Positions 36,315-46,342 of a stretch of 64,000 nucleotides of DNA are shown piece after piece (position 1 is the stretch's first letter; each line of letters opens with the position of its first letter). Source of the DNA: Hyphomicrobiales bacterium. Its GTDB lineage: Bacteria > Pseudomonadota > Alphaproteobacteria > Rhizobiales > Devosiaceae. Position numbers and translations under genes: made by a program. The notes under the pieces are model-generated. The model was not told the DNA's origin and ran no database searches. It was given only the letters and a program-made list of their open reading frames with translations. The stretch spans positions 43,532 through 107,531 of the forward strand of contig JALSII010000005.1 of NCBI GenBank assembly GCA_026981645.1. Direction: 5' to 3'.

Positions 36315-37685
36315 ATGCGACTTCTTATCATTGGTGCCCTTGAAGGTCAGCTCTCAGAAGCCACCAAATTGGCCATGGATGGCGGCGCAAAAGTCGCCCA
36401 CGCCCCCTCAATCGAAATCGCTTTGGCTTCCCTTAGAAGCGGCAAGGGTGCAGACTTGCTGCTGGTCGATGTCATGGTCGATATTCCCGCTCTCATCAAG
36501 GCTCTTGAGGAAGAACGCATCCATATTCCCGTAGTTGCCTGCGGCACCGAAACCAACGCCGCCGCCGCCGTCAACGCCATTCGTGCCGGGGCCAAGGAAT
36601 ATATCCCTCTGCCTCCCAACGCCGAACTTATTGCCGCCATTATTGCAGCCGTTGCCCGTGAGAGCTCCGAATTCCTCTATCGCGACCCCTCAATGGCCGC
36701 CCTTATCAAGCTTGCCGACCAGATTGCCCCCTCTGATGCCAGTGTGCTGATTACCGGAGAGAGCGGCACCGGCAAGGAGGTGCTCGCCAAATATCTGCAC
36801 GCCCGCTCCAAGCGCGCCAGCAAGCCATTTATTTCCATAAACTGCGCTGCCATCCCCGAAACGTTGCTTGAAAGTGAATTATTCGGTCATGAAAAAGGTG
36901 CCTTCACCGGCGCAGTTGCCCGCCGCATCGGCAAATTCGAGGAAGCCCATGGCGGCACGCTTCTTCTGGACGAAATCTCCGAGATGGACGTGCGCCTGCA
37001 ATCCAAGCTTCTGCGCGCTATTCAGGAGCGCCTGATTGACCGGGTCGGCGGCAGCAAGCCGGTGCCTGTTGATATTCGCATTCTGGCCACCTCCAACCGC
37101 GACCTGAGCGCAGCGGTCGCTGAGGGAAGTTTCCGCGAAGACCTGATGTTCCGCCTCAATGTGGTCAACCTGCAAATCCCCGCCCTCAGGCAGCGTCCCG
37201 GCGACATCATCGCCCTGTCGGAATTTTTCGTCGCAAAATATGCAAAAGCCAACGGACTATCTGAGCGCATCCTGTCCGATACCGCAAAAAAAGAACTGTT
37301 GCGCGCGCCCTGGCCTGGCAATGTGCGCGAGCTTGAAAATACCTTGCACCGCGCGGTGCTTCTGTCCTCCCATGACACGATCGGCCCCGAAGAAATCCGC
37401 ATGCCCGATGGTTCGGGTCTCTCAGAAGTGGCTCAGGCTCACTCCCTGGCGTCCGAAGCTGCCCAGACCGCAAACAACCTCACCCGCGCCATGGTGGGTT
37501 CCACGGTCGCCGAAGTGGAACGTGACCTTATCCTCGATACACTCGACCATTGCCTTGGCAACCGCACCCACGCTTCAAACATCCTTGGCATTTCCATCCG
37601 CACCCTGCGCAACAAGCTCAATCAGTACGCTGATGCGGGCGAGACCATTCCTGCTCCGGGCGAGCAGAGATCAAGCGCTGCATAA
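36315..37685 (+). CDS. flbD: Sigma54-dependent flagellar activator FlbD
   Basis: 456 residues. The N-terminal 120 form a receiver-like domain with altered active site, the AAA+ domain spans about 130-350, and a Fis-type helix-turn-helix ends the protein ([17 protein letters not shown]). In the AAA+ domain Walker A is GESGTGKE, the sigma54-contacting loop is EKGAFTGA, Walker B is [10 protein letters not shown] and the finger is [11 protein letters not shown]. FlbD in Caulobacter drives sigma54-dependent late flagellar genes and sits in the same place in the fliF operon. The fliK promoter at 29223 is an obvious candidate target. It follows fliN after 43 bp. Confidence 0.93.
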   Translation: MRLLIIGALEGQLSEATKLAMDGGAKVAHAPSIEIALASLRSGKGADLLLVDVMVDIPALIKALEEERIHIPVVACGTETNAAAAVNAIRAGAKEYIPLPPNAELIAAIIAAVARESSEFLYRDPSMAALIKLADQIAPSDASVLITGESGTGKEVLAKYLHARSKRASKPFISINCAAIPETLLESELFGHEKGAFTGAVARRIGKFEEAHGGTLLLDEISEMDVRLQSKLLRAIQERLIDRVGGSKPVPVDIRILATSNRDLSAAVAEGSFREDLMFRLNVVNLQIPALRQRPGDIIALSEFFVAKYAKANGLSERILSDTAKKELLRAPWPGNVRELENTLHRAVLLSSHDTIGPEEIRMPDGSGLSEVAQAHSLASEAAQTANNLTRAMVGSTVAEVERDLILDTLDHCLGNRTHASNILGISIRTLRNKLNQYADAGETIPAPGEQRSSAA

Positions 37686-37728
37686 AACAAAATGAAACAC
37701 CGATTGACCAGTTTTGAGGGGATTGTGC

Positions 37729-39861
37729 GTGGCTGACCAGTCCCAGACCGGCGGCCCGCCTCCTTCAGGGTTTCGCTTCCCCTCGTTTGCCGACATTTCC
37801 AATCTGCTGAGGCAGTCCGACATCGCGCTTGCCACCGGCGTGATGGGCATTATTGTTGTTCTCATACTGCCCCTGCCCCCGGTTATGCTCGATGTGCTGC
37901 TTGCGGTATCCATCGTCTTTTCCGTGCTCATTCTAATGACCACCCTGTTCATCAAGAAGCCGCTTGAGTTTTCAGTATTCCCCACCGTTCTGCTCATTGC
38001 CGCCATGAGCCGGTTGGCACTTAATCTGGCCTCGACCCGGCTTATTCTGTCCGAGGGCCACACCGGCCCTGGCGCCGCGGGCAATGTCATTGAAGCCTTT
38101 GGCAATTTTGTCATGCGCGGCAACTTCGTCATCGGCATCATTGTTTTTGCCATCCTGCTCATCGTCAACTTCATCGTCATCACCAAGGGCTCGGGCCGTA
38201 TTGCCGAAGTCGCCGCCCGCTTTACCCTGGACGCCATGCCCGGCAAGCAGATGGCCATTGACGCCGATCTTTCCGCCGGACTGATTGAAGAGGCCGAAGC
38301 CCGCCAGCGCCGCAAGGATCTTGAGGACGAAAGCTCATTCTTTGGCGCCATGGACGGTGCTTCAAAATTTGTGCGCGGAGACGCCATTGCCGGTCTGCTG
38401 ATTACCTTCATCAACATCATCGGCGGCATCATCATCGGTGTCGGCCAGCAGGGGCTTGGTTTTGGCGAAGCCGCCAATGTCTATACGCTTCTGACGGTTG
38501 GCGATGGCCTGGTCAGCCAGATACCGGCTCTTATCGTCTCCACTTCCGCTGGCCTGCTGGTTTCAAAAGCCGGGCTGGCGGGCAGCGCCGATAGGGCGCT
38601 TGCCACCCAGTTTTCCAGCTATCCCAAGGCCCTTGGCATGTCCGGTGCGGTTATGGGCGTTATGGCCTTCCTGCCCGGCATGCCCACCTTTACATTTCTA
38701 GCCCTTGGCATTGGCACCTGCTATCTTGCCTACAAAGCTTCAGTGGCCAACAAAAAGGCCGTGCGCGACAAGGAAACCAAAATCGCCGACAAGGAGGTCG
38801 AAAAGGCCAAACCCGCCGAAGAAGCACCCATTTCCGAAAGTCTCAAGATTGATGAGCTCAAACTGGAACTGGGCTATGGCCTGCTCAATCTGGCCAAGGA
38901 GGACACTAACGGCACCGATCGCCTGACCGAGCAGATAAAGGCCCTGCGCCGTCAGCTTGCCCTTGACCTCGGCTTCCTGATGCCCCCGGTGCGCATTCTT
39001 GACAACATCCAGCTCCAGCCCAACGACTATTCTATCAAAATCAAGGAGGTTGACGCGGGCACCGGCACGCTTTTCCCCAACCAACTGATGGTTATGGACC
39101 CTGAGGGTAAACAGATTACCCTGCCCGGAACCCACACTACCGAGCCCACTTTCGGCCTGCCCGCCACCTGGATAGAGCAGGGCCTGCGCGACGAGGCCGA
39201 GTTGAAAAACTATACAATTATCGACCCGGCAACCGTCATCTCGACCCATCTCACCGAGGTCCTCAAGGTCAATGTCGCCGAATTGCTCTCTTACACCAAT
39301 GTGCAGAACCTGCTTTCAAATCTGGGCAAAGACGAACAGAAACTGGTCGAAGATATCGTACCCAACCAGATTTCGGTTTCCGGCATCCAGCGTGTTTTGC
39401 AAACCCTGCTCAACGAGCGCATTTCCATTCGTGACCTGCCCACCATTCTGGAAGGTGTGGCCGAAGTCGCCGGGAGCGGCCTGGCCCCCGCTGCCATTGC
39501 CGAACATGTGCGCAGCCGCCTCGCCCGCCAGTTGTGCGCGGCCAATTCAGCCCCCGATGGCACCTTGCCCCTGCTCACCCTGACCCCGCAATGGGAGCGC
39601 GACTTTCACGATGCAATGGTGGGTGAGGGCGACCAGCGTCATCTGGCCATGGCCCCCTCAAAACTGCAGGAGTTCATCAAAGCCGTTCAGGAGGCCTTTG
39701 AAAGCGCCGCCCAGCTTGGCGAAATTCCGGTACTCATCACTTCGCCCTCAATCCGCCCCCATGTACGCGCCATCATCGAACGCTTCAGGCCCCAGACGGT
39801 CATCCTCTCCCAGAACGAGGTCCACCCCAGAGCGCGGCTCAAAACGGTGGGGAGTGTTTAG
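37729..39861 (+). CDS. flhA: Flagellar export gate protein FlhA
   Basis: 710 residues; the nonameric export-gate protein. The first 330 residues carry about eight transmembrane helices, with FPTVLLIAAMSRLALNLAST-type sequence and the FHIPEP region seen as GDAIAGLLITFIN and LTVGDGLVSQIPALIVSTSA in part. The cytoplasmic domain has DLGFLMPPVRILDN. GTG 37729 is preceded by GAGGGG at eight bases; TTG 37714 is the alternative. It is 43 bp after flbD and probably co-transcribed. Confidence 0.95.
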   Translation: MADQSQTGGPPPSGFRFPSFADISNLLRQSDIALATGVMGIIVVLILPLPPVMLDVLLAVSIVFSVLILMTTLFIKKPLEFSVFPTVLLIAAMSRLALNLASTRLILSEGHTGPGAAGNVIEAFGNFVMRGNFVIGIIVFAILLIVNFIVITKGSGRIAEVAARFTLDAMPGKQMAIDADLSAGLIEEAEARQRRKDLEDESSFFGAMDGASKFVRGDAIAGLLITFINIIGGIIIGVGQQGLGFGEAANVYTLLTVGDGLVSQIPALIVSTSAGLLVSKAGLAGSADRALATQFSSYPKALGMSGAVMGVMAFLPGMPTFTFLALGIGTCYLAYKASVANKKAVRDKETKIADKEVEKAKPAEEAPISESLKIDELKLELGYGLLNLAKEDTNGTDRLTEQIKALRRQLALDLGFLMPPVRILDNIQLQPNDYSIKIKEVDAGTGTLFPNQLMVMDPEGKQITLPGTHTTEPTFGLPATWIEQGLRDEAELKNYTIIDPATVISTHLTEVLKVNVAELLSYTNVQNLLSNLGKDEQKLVEDIVPNQISVSGIQRVLQTLLNERISIRDLPTILEGVAEVAGSGLAPAAIAEHVRSRLARQLCAANSAPDGTLPLLTLTPQWERDFHDAMVGEGDQRHLAMAPSKLQEFIKAVQEAFESAAQLGEIPVLITSPSIRPHVRAIIERFRPQTVILSQNEVHPRARLKTVGSV

Positions 39862-39966
39862 GGGCAGGACTAGGCAGATTGAGGGGCAAGCACGTCACAA
39901 GTCACCGTGCTCCCCCGGACCACGCGCCGGGGACTGCCTTCAACTAAAACCGGTCCAAAACAACCC

Positions 39967-40362
39967 TCACGGCCTTGCCAGCACCCACACTCCGCCAAGC
40001 CCGTCGCCATTGATGTCACCCACATCCTTGTCCCCGATATAACGATAAAGCGGTTTGCCCTTGAAGGCCGCCTGCATGGAGCCATCGGTGCGCGCAATCA
40101 GCGAATAGTTTTCCCCCAGCTGAGCATTCGCATCCAGAAGGACCGGAGGCCAGTTGGCAGCGCATTCTCCATAACAGTTGGAAACCCCAGCTCCATCCTT
40201 GGCATAATAATAGAGCGACATGTGGCTCTGGTTCATCATATAGACCTGCCCGCGAAACTCGCGCGAATGCACCAGCGCGTTGCCATGCGAACTGGCAAGG
40301 GCGGGCCCGGCACCAAGCCCCAGGGCAACCATTGCGCCAATGGCGACCTTCATGATTTTCAT
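39967..40362 (-). CDS. Small secreted protein of the COG4315 lipoprotein-repeat family
   Basis: 131 residues with a Sec signal peptide (MKIMKVAIGAMVALGLGAG, cleaved after ALAS). The mature part has the family's repeated features: LYYYAKDGAG, SNCYGECAANWPPVL with two cysteines, and KPLYRYIGDK followed by VWVLARP. Function of this family is unknown; members are periplasmic or extracellular. AGGAG lies 7 bases before the chosen ATG 40362. It is a single gene. Confidence 0.82.
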   Translation of the reverse strand: MKIMKVAIGAMVALGLGAGPALASSHGNALVHSREFRGQVYMMNQSHMSLYYYAKDGAGVSNCYGECAANWPPVLLDANAQLGENYSLIARTDGSMQAAFKGKPLYRYIGDKDVGDINGDGLGGVWVLARP

Positions 40363-40768
40363 GTTCAGTTCTCCTGTATTTTTTCCGTTCCAAAACACAC
40401 CAGATATGCATTTTTTGGCATATGTTACCGTGAAAACACTTTCCCCGTTCAAGCGCAAAAAACTTTTTGGTGAATGGCGGATTGGAAACGAATGCTCCTT
40501 CCCCTTTGGGAACGACCAGCTGGATCGGCACACCCAGGCACCCCCTCATCCCTCCGGAGACTGAAGGCCGTCTTAAAGGGCGAGGGGGGCGGCCCTACCG
40601 CACCGTCCTGGACCCGATCCGGGACCTCACTTGCCCGCCAGAGACCCCGGCTCGTGGGCCGGGGAGATACGCCAATTATGACCCCTTCTTCCTCTCCGCT
40701 TCCTGCGGTTTCCCCCTCCCCCCTTTTTGCGGGGGAGGGTCGGGGGTGGGAGGATTGGCAAATTTATC
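40363..40768. repeat. Gap with composite palindromic repeat
   Basis: About 400 bp without a gene. At 40601-40670 lies CACCGTCCTGGACC with GATCCGGGACCTCAC, then a CCGGCTCGTGGGCCGG hairpin; at 40712-40757 lies CCCCCTCCCCCC facing GCGGGGGAGGGTCGGGG. The same three parts in the same order and orientation recur at 43343-43470. Confidence 0.75.
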
Positions 40769-42154
40769 TCAGCACTCCACTACGCTGACACTTAAGCCGC
40801 CCAGCGAGGTTTCCTTGTAGCGTTCGTCCATGTCGCGGCCGGTGATGCGCATGGTTTCAATGCACTGGTCCAGCGACACTTTGTGAGAGCCATCCCCGTG
40901 CATGGCCAGCGAGGCCGCCGCCACTGCCTTTACCGCCCCCATGCCGTTGCGCTCGATGCAGGGGATTTGCACCAGACCCTTAACCGGGTCACAGGTCATC
41001 CCCAGATGATGTTCCAGTGCGATTTCCGCTGCATTTTCAATCTGGGCGTTGGAGCCCCCCATGGCAAGGCACAAGGCTCCTGCCGCCATGGCCGAGGCTG
41101 AGCCCACCTCCCCCTGACAGCCAACTTCCGCCCCCGAGATAGAGGCGTTGTATTTTATCAGCCCCCCGATTGCCGCCGCGCACAACAGCATCTCGGGGAC
41201 CATTTTGGGGTCTGCATCGGGCACATGGTCCAGATAATAGCGAATAACCGCAGGCAACACCCCCGCCGCCCCGTTGGTGGGGGCCGTTACCACCTGCCCC
41301 CCGGCGGCGTTTTCCTCGTTCACCGCCATGGCATAGGCGGAAAGCCAGTCGATAGCCGAGTGTAGCGGCACAGCGTTTTGGCCCCGTTCCTCGCTTAAAG
41401 TGCTAAACATCGCCTTGGCCCGGCGTTCAACCTTCAGCCCCCCCGGCAGCTCGCCCTCCGTTTCCAGCCCCCGTGTGATGCAATTGTCCATTGCAGTCCA
41501 GATGTCGGCAAGCCGCGCTTCGATCTCGCTTTCGGGATAGAGCGTTTCTTCGTTGGCTCGTTTCATATCGGCGATGCTTTTGCCCGAGGCCTCGCCCATG
41601 GCCAGCATTTCATCCGCCGAGTGAAAGGCAAAGGGAATATCCGGGCCTTTCTCCGGCTCCCCTGACGAAGCCGCCATCTCGTTTTCACAAAGCACAAAAC
41701 CGCCACCCACGGAATAATAGGTTTCTTCGAGCGCAGTCGTTCCGTCCCCGTCCACGATGGCAAATTTCAGCGCGTTGGGGTGGAGATTTTTGCGGGTCTT
41801 TTTGTCGAGTACAAAGCCATTGTCCGGGTCAAAGCTGATAGGGAACCCGCCACATTCAGGCAAAGTCCTGGATACCCTCAGCCCCTCAATCGCCGTGCTC
41901 ACCGCCCCCGGCTTTTGTTCGGGTAAAAATCCCAGCAGCCCCGCCGTGACCGCCCTGAGGGTTCCGTGCCCGACCCCGGTATGAGCCAGCGAACCGAACA
42001 AAGAGACCTCAAGCCTGCATCCAGCGCTCAGGCACCCCGGATTATCCTGCACCAGCGCAATAAAGCGCCCCGCCGCCAGCGTTGGCCCCATCGTGTGCGA
42101 GGAGGACGGGCCAACCCCGATTTTGAACAGGTCAAATACCGAAACAAACATCAA
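40769..42154 (-). CDS. sdaA: L-serine ammonia-lyase (iron-sulfur type)
   Basis: 461 residues; converts L-serine to pyruvate and ammonia with a 4Fe-4S cluster. The beta-type domain at the N-terminus starts [18 protein letters not shown], and the alpha-type domain holds the cluster cysteines in [17 protein letters not shown] and further on. This is the single-chain form found in most proteobacteria. ATG 42154 starts the protein at its usual position. It is monocistronic, with a repeat-rich region downstream. Confidence 0.95.
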   Translation of the reverse strand: MMFVSVFDLFKIGVGPSSSHTMGPTLAAGRFIALVQDNPGCLSAGCRLEVSLFGSLAHTGVGHGTLRAVTAGLLGFLPEQKPGAVSTAIEGLRVSRTLPECGGFPISFDPDNGFVLDKKTRKNLHPNALKFAIVDGDGTTALEETYYSVGGGFVLCENEMAASSGEPEKGPDIPFAFHSADEMLAMGEASGKSIADMKRANEETLYPESEIEARLADIWTAMDNCITRGLETEGELPGGLKVERRAKAMFSTLSEERGQNAVPLHSAIDWLSAYAMAVNEENAAGGQVVTAPTNGAAGVLPAVIRYYLDHVPDADPKMVPEMLLCAAAIGGLIKYNASISGAEVGCQGEVGSASAMAAGALCLAMGGSNAQIENAAEIALEHHLGMTCDPVKGLVQIPCIERNGMGAVKAVAAASLAMHGDGSHKVSLDQCIETMRITGRDMDERYKETSLGGLSVSVVEC

Positions 42155-42319
42155 AATTCTCTCGCCATAATTGCCAAAAATTGCATCTAACTCTGCTCCC
42201 CACCTTTAGTTGATTTTTTTTGACGGGCAAGCAACCGGAATTGGTTAAAAATATTGCTTGACTTGAGCGATCAACAGGCGCAATGCGGGCCGCCCAATCC
42301 AGGCGCAGGAGAGCGGCCG

Positions 42320-43165
42320 GTGGAACCTTCCATAATTGTCATGATTTTATTTGCCGCTGTCTTGCACGCGGGCTGGAATACTCTGGTCAAGGTTTCGGGC
42401 GACCGGCTCTCGGTGATGGCCTGGATAACCCTTGCCGGGGCTGGTGTTTCGCTGGCGATTCTGCCCTTTGTGCAGGCTCCCGACCCCGCCGCCTGGCCGA
42501 TTCTGGCGCTCTCGATCCTGGTGCACACGAGCTATAATCTGGTCCTGCCCAAGGCCTACGAATATGGAGATCTGGGGCAGGTTTACCCCATTGCCCGCGG
42601 TTCGGCGCCCATTCTGGTCACCATCGGCGCAATTATTTTTGTCGGCGAATATGTGCACCCCATAGTGCTGGTGGGGATAGTTGCCCTTTCGGTGGGCGTT
42701 ATGTCTTTGGCTCTGGATAAAACCGGCCCTGGAGCAATCAACAAAAAAGCCACCCTGCTGGCCCTGGCCACCGGGGTCTGCATTGCCATTTACACGGTGA
42801 TCGACGGCATTGGCGCCCGTTCGGCCGGCTCGGTGCTCGGCTTTGCCGTCTGGCTGACCATCGGGGATGGCATCCTGACGTTTCTTGTTGCTCTGGCCAT
42901 CAAAAAAAGAAGCATGTTCAAAATCGCAATTTCCCGTCCGGGCGCCATAATACTTGGTGGCACCATGCAGGTGTTTGCCTACTGGATTATCATCTGGGCC
43001 TTGGCTGTGGCACCCATGGGCATGGTTTCAGCCCTTCGGGAAACAAGTGTTCTGCTTGCCGCACTCATATCAATATTCGTGCTTAAAGAAGGATTCGGCG
43101 TCTGGCGCTTCGTCTCTGCCGGAATTGTGACCCTTGGCCTGATGCTGAGCCAGAGCCAGAGATGA
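42320..43165 (+). CDS. EamA/DMT-family membrane transporter
   Basis: 281 residues with about ten transmembrane helices in two EamA repeats. The first half has AAVLHAGWNTLVK and the second LGGTMQVFAYWIIIWALA and ISIFVLKEGFGVWRF in part, which is the end-of-repeat pattern of drug/metabolite exporters. GTG 42320 with GCAGGAGAG upstream places the start just before the first helix; the frame is open to 42254 but that adds a non-family lead. Substrate is unknown. Confidence 0.87.
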   Translation: MEPSIIVMILFAAVLHAGWNTLVKVSGDRLSVMAWITLAGAGVSLAILPFVQAPDPAAWPILALSILVHTSYNLVLPKAYEYGDLGQVYPIARGSAPILVTIGAIIFVGEYVHPIVLVGIVALSVGVMSLALDKTGPGAINKKATLLALATGVCIAIYTVIDGIGARSAGSVLGFAVWLTIGDGILTFLVALAIKKRSMFKIAISRPGAIILGGTMQVFAYWIIIWALAVAPMGMVSALRETSVLLAALISIFVLKEGFGVWRFVSAGIVTLGLMLSQSQR

Positions 43166-43172
43166 ATATTCT

Positions 43173-43308
43173 GTGACACCACCCCTCACTCCGTTGAAAA
43201 ACGCAGACCAGAGCGTCATTGCGAGCGAAAAAGTGAGCGCGGCAATCCAGAATTTTCACCTCAGCGCTCCACGACATTGGAGTGCTTCGCCGCCAACGCT
43301 TCTCAAGA
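43173..43308 (+). repeat. Long direct repeat, copy 1
   Basis: About 136 bp beginning GTGACACCACCCCT and ending CTCAAGA, almost identical to 45804-45940 in the same orientation. It contains the widely dispersed GTCATTGCGAGCGAA and GCGGCAATCCAG motifs. The two copies bracket four genes (43517-45630). Confidence 0.9.
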
Positions 43309-43342
43309 ATGACTGAGATACTTGCCTCAGATATTCCCACCA

Positions 43343-43470
43343 CACCGTCCCGGACTTGATCCGGGACCTCACTCCCCAAAAAAACCCGGCTCAAAGGCCG
43401 GGGCGCGCGGGGTGCGTGTTGCCCCTCCTCCCTCCCCCCCTTTGCGGGGGAGGGTCGGGGTGGGAGGATA
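43343..43470 (+). repeat. Composite palindromic repeat, second copy
   Basis: CACCGTCCCGGACTTGATC with its own complement CCGGGAC, then CCGGCTCAAAGGCCGG, then the CCTCCCCCC/GCGGGGGAGGG hairpin. Same order as at 40601-40757. No gene lies in the 350 bp between the EamA and DUF6326 genes. Confidence 0.8.
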
Positions 43471-43516
43471 TGCGGATGGCTTCTATAAATATGTGGCTTG
43501 CATATCCCTTCGCATG

Positions 43517-43930
43517 TCAGGTTTTCAGGCCGTTGGTGTTGCCCGCCAGGGCAGAGCTTTCCTCAGACGCCGGCAATTTCCAGGCAAGCCAGATAATCGC
43601 CAGCATGCACAAGACCTCGACAGTTGCGATGAATATATAGTGCGGCGTGAGCGATCCCCCGCCCACAACGAATATAATGGTTGTCACACCTACAATAATG
43701 TTTGCCCAGCGGTTTGCCCTGAGTTTCAAAACCCGCGACAAAAAGATCATGGCCAGCGGGAATTGAATTTTTATCGCACCAAACAACATGAGTAGAGTAA
43801 TGGGAGTGCCACCAGCAAAAGCCGCCAGTTCCTCGTGAATTCCCGGAACATATAGTGAAAGAACATCTGCATAGACCATATTCAACATCACGATTACCCA
43901 CAATGTTGAGAGTTTTGTCTTCGTGCTCAT
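43517..43930 (-). CDS. Small membrane protein, DUF6326-like
   Basis: 137 residues with four hydrophobic helices: [48 protein letters not shown] and [25 protein letters not shown] and the overall build fit DUF6326, a family without known function. ATG 43930 lies right after the expected end of the upstream oxidoreductase gene, whose frame, as read, continues 368 bp into this one. This gene reads cleanly and is likely the true product of the shared stretch. Confidence 0.78.
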   Translation of the reverse strand: MSTKTKLSTLWVIVMLNMVYADVLSLYVPGIHEELAAFAGGTPITLLMLFGAIKIQFPLAMIFLSRVLKLRANRWANIIVGVTTIIFVVGGGSLTPHYIFIATVEVLCMLAIIWLAWKLPASEESSALAGNTNGLKT

Positions 43931-44939
43931 TCAACTTTCCTTTTTTTGTTTTGCCATGGTGGCTTTTTCCGGGTTTCAGGGTAATGACCACACTTCCCTG
44001 CTTGCGTCCGCTCTCCACATGGGCGTGCGCGGCAACTATCTCCTCAAGCGGATAGACCTTGTCGATAACGGGTCTCAGCTTCCCTTCCTCCGCCAGTTTG
44101 CTCAGAAACTGAAGAGTTTTTGCACTGTCCATCGGCGTACCGGCCAGCGCCTGCCTGCCCTTTTTCCTTGAGACAAAAACTGCCTGAAGCATCTGGACCA
44201 TTCCCGCCATCACCAGCAGCAGGCGGCCCGTGGGCGTAAGTGAGCCCCTGGCACGCGACCACGGCGCATTGCCCACATTATCCATGATGATGTCATAGGC
44301 TTCCCCGTTCTGGGTGAAATCCTCTTCGGCATAGTCAATCACCATGTCGGCCCCCAGAGACCTCACAAGCTCGGCATTGCCAGCGCTGCATATGGCGGTG
44401 ACTTCTGCCCCGAAATGTTTTGCCAGTTGAACGGCCGCCACCCCGACAGCGCCCGAAGCGCCGTTTATCAGCACCTTGTCGCCATGTTTTATCTTCCCCT
44501 TTTCCTTGAGGAAAAACAGCGCCGTCCCTCCGCCAAAGCTCAGGGCGGCAGCTTCCTCAAAACTCAGATTCTCAGGTTTCAGGGCAAGCGCCCCATCCTG
44601 TTTTGCCACCCGATATTCAGCATGTGCACCAAACATGCAGCTCGAAAAAACCTCGTCACCCACTTTGAAGTTGGTGACATCCCTGCCAATTGCCGCAATG
44701 GTTCCGGCAAACTCCATCCCCAGCACCGGGTTCCTGGGGGCAAAAATGCCAAACGCTGCCCTCACGAATATCCCGAAACCCTTGGGCACGTTCAGGCTGC
44801 GCATGCGAACATCCCCCGAATTGACACTGGTTGCATGAACTCTGACCAGCACCTCATCATCTTTTGGCACGGGCTTTTTTATCTTGGCGACACGCACCAT
44901 TTCGGGGGGGCCGTATTTTTCATAAATGGCCGCTCTCAT
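43563..44939 (-). CDS. Zinc-less alcohol dehydrogenase / quinone-oxidoreductase-family enzyme, with frameshifted tail
   Basis: NAD(P)-dependent medium-chain reductase. Residues 1 to about 333 are a complete family member: [15 protein letters not shown], the cofactor segment [17 protein letters not shown], and SVVITL at the normal end. No zinc-ligand cysteine set is visible. As read, the frame then continues for 120 more residues, rich in Cys, His and Trp, through the overlapping DUF6326 gene. Loss of one A in the run at 43941-43947 would give a TGA just before ATG 43930. The tail is therefore a frameshift or sequencing error, or less likely a programmed slip. Confidence 0.85.
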   Translation of the reverse strand: MRAAIYEKYGPPEMVRVAKIKKPVPKDDEVLVRVHATSVNSGDVRMRSLNVPKGFGIFVRAAFGIFAPRNPVLGMEFAGTIAAIGRDVTNFKVGDEVFSSCMFGAHAEYRVAKQDGALALKPENLSFEEAAALSFGGGTALFFLKEKGKIKHGDKVLINGASGAVGVAAVQLAKHFGAEVTAICSAGNAELVRSLGADMVIDYAEEDFTQNGEAYDIIMDNVGNAPWSRARGSLTPTGRLLLVMAGMVQMLQAVFVSRKKGRQALAGTPMDSAKTLQFLSKLAEEGKLRPVIDKVYPLEEIVAAHAHVESGRKQGSVVITLKPGKSHHGKTKKGKLNEHEDKTLNIVGNRDVEYGLCRCSFTICSGNSRGTGGFCWWHSHYSTHVVWCDKNSIPAGHDLFVAGFETQGKPLGKHYCRCDNHYIRCGRGIAHAALYIHRNCRGLVHAGDYLACLEIAGV

Positions 44940-45178
44940 TCCTGCCCCTCGCTGCTCTCATAGGAAAACACTTCCGCCAGCGATGTGTTGAAGGCCTGCG
45001 CAATCAGAAAAGCCAGCTCCAGCGAGGGCGCATATTTGGCGTTTTCAATGGCAACAATGGTCTGGCGTGTCACCCCGACAATTTCAGCCAGTTGTTTTTG
45101 CGTCATTTCATCATGCTCAAAGCGCAGGCGGCGGATATTGTTGACCACCTGCCCTTTTTTGGCTGGGTTCCTGACCAT
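44936..45178 (-). CDS. XRE-family transcriptional regulator
   Basis: 80 residues, almost entirely a helix-turn-helix of the Cro/CI type: [20 protein letters not shown] is helix 2-3, then [19 protein letters not shown]. Such minimal regulators often control an adjacent membrane protein gene. ATG 45178 has GAGG nine bases upstream; a TTG at 45184 overlaps the preceding stop. It overlaps the ATG of the oxidoreductase by 4 bp, so three or four genes form one operon. Confidence 0.9.
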   Translation of the reverse strand: MVRNPAKKGQVVNNIRRLRFEHDEMTQKQLAEIVGVTRQTIVAIENAKYAPSLELAFLIAQAFNTSLAEVFSYESSEGQE

Positions 45179-45180
45179 TC

Positions 45181-45630
45181 TCAAAAACCTCGCCGATAGA
45201 GGAACAACTGCACCAGTCCCTCAACCACGCTGGCGGCGAAGAAGGAAAAAATCATGATATTGAAGGTCAGGAAATATGTTTGCTCCAGCGCCAGCGCAAT
45301 CATGGCACCAACAAACCCCGCCCCGATAATATAATAGGCGACCCGAAGAGCACGCAGTTCAATCAGCCGGTCGCGTTCATCGACAACAGAGGAGGGTTTG
45401 GCCTCTTTCGTTATAATCGCATGGACGATACTGAAAACAATCTGCGCAATGATATGGACAATAATCCCGCCAAATATCAGCCACAGGATTGACTTGCCGA
45501 TTTGTGCACCGGCGCCGGGCCCCTCAAACACCCCCGCCTGATACATCTGCCGGGTGAAATAGGCATAGAACGCAAAAACTATCACTCCCGAGATAAGGGA
45601 TACAGCAACGTTTTTCTCCTGATAGGTCAT
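45181..45630 (-). CDS. Four-helix membrane protein, DUF2178-like
   Basis: 149 residues with four transmembrane helices, the first two near 10-27 and 48-70. A conserved-looking cytoplasmic loop [18 protein letters not shown] precedes the third. This DERD(x)I pattern is seen in DUF2178 proteins, commonly encoded next to small XRE regulators. First gene of the four-gene cassette; no function is known. The region upstream (45660-45715) must carry the promoter and has the AT-rich stretch TATGACTATCCATACA. Confidence 0.75.
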   Translation of the reverse strand: MTYQEKNVAVSLISGVIVFAFYAYFTRQMYQAGVFEGPGAGAQIGKSILWLIFGGIIVHIIAQIVFSIVHAIITKEAKPSSVVDERDRLIELRALRVAYYIIGAGFVGAMIALALEQTYFLTFNIMIFSFFAASVVEGLVQLFLYRRGF

Positions 45631-45803
45631 TCTTTCTCCAGTGCCGGTTCAACCGTCAGGTAATACAAACTTGACCTGATGTATGACTATCCATACACAG
45701 TGTCAAGTTTTTTAGACTTTATGTCGCAAATTCTTTTCCTGCCTTTGCATTTTGGAGGGCAAAGCGTTGCGCCCCCCTCTCCCTCCCCCCTTTGCGGGGG
45801 AGA

Positions 45804-45940
45804 GTGACACCACCCCTTGCTTCGTTGAAAAACGCAGACCAGAGCGTCATTGCGAGCGAACAAAGTGAGCGCGGCAATCCAGAATTTTCACCTCAGCGCT
45901 CCACGACATTGGAGTGCTTCGCCGCCAACGCTCCTCAAGA
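45804..45940 (+). repeat. Long direct repeat, copy 2
   Basis: Second copy of the repeat at 43173-43308, with only a few differences. A CCCTCCCCCCTTTGCGGGGGAGA hairpin precedes it at 45781-45803, and a similar one lies at 46026-46062. Together with copy 1 it flanks the DUF6326/oxidoreductase/XRE/DUF2178 genes. Confidence 0.9.
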
Positions 45941-46342
45941 GAGACAACTTGGTGCAACACAAGTCGCACCGTCCCCGCATTTCGAGCCCGGACCCCTTCC
46001 CCGGTTTTGCAGGAGTGTGCCCCCTTCTCCCTCCCCCCTTGCGGGGGAGCGTCGGGGTAGGGGGAGGCTCATTACGTCGGCCACCCGGGGCGGGACAAAA
46101 AATTACGCGCCATACTCGAACCTGCCCCGAATATCCAGCGCAACAGGGATATGACTCTTCCCCAACAGGCAAAGCGACCGGCAGAGCCAATGCTCCGGCG
46201 GTCGCTCAACGGGTAGGAGGTTGGTATTACAGCGTGTCTCCCAAAAGTGGGTGCCGGTTTTGGGAAAAAAGACACGCGCAAAAAAACATATAAAGCATGA
46301 AAGCGAATCCGGTTGAACGCGACATGCTCTAGGCGTCCGGCT
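45941..46342. repeat. Gene-free stretch with hairpins
   Basis: No supported gene. A 15-bp hairpin with two mismatches lies at 46173-46187/46192-46206 (AGCGACCGGCAGAGC against GCTCCGGCGGTCGCT). At about 46231-46331 is another copy of the rhizobial palindrome family, with CCAAAAGTGGGTGCCGGTTTTGG inside as an imperfect hairpin and GCTCTAG at its end. Confidence 0.6.

Noticed and set aside
44936..45630. Toxin-antitoxin system from XRE regulator plus small membrane protein
   Set aside because: The membrane protein has a four-helix DUF2178-like build, not a toxin pattern, and such pairs are common outside TA systems.
45781..46331. Possible tRNA or small RNA gene in the hairpin-rich gap
   Set aside because: The hairpin at 46173-46206 is not part of a cloverleaf, and no U-run follows it on either strand.
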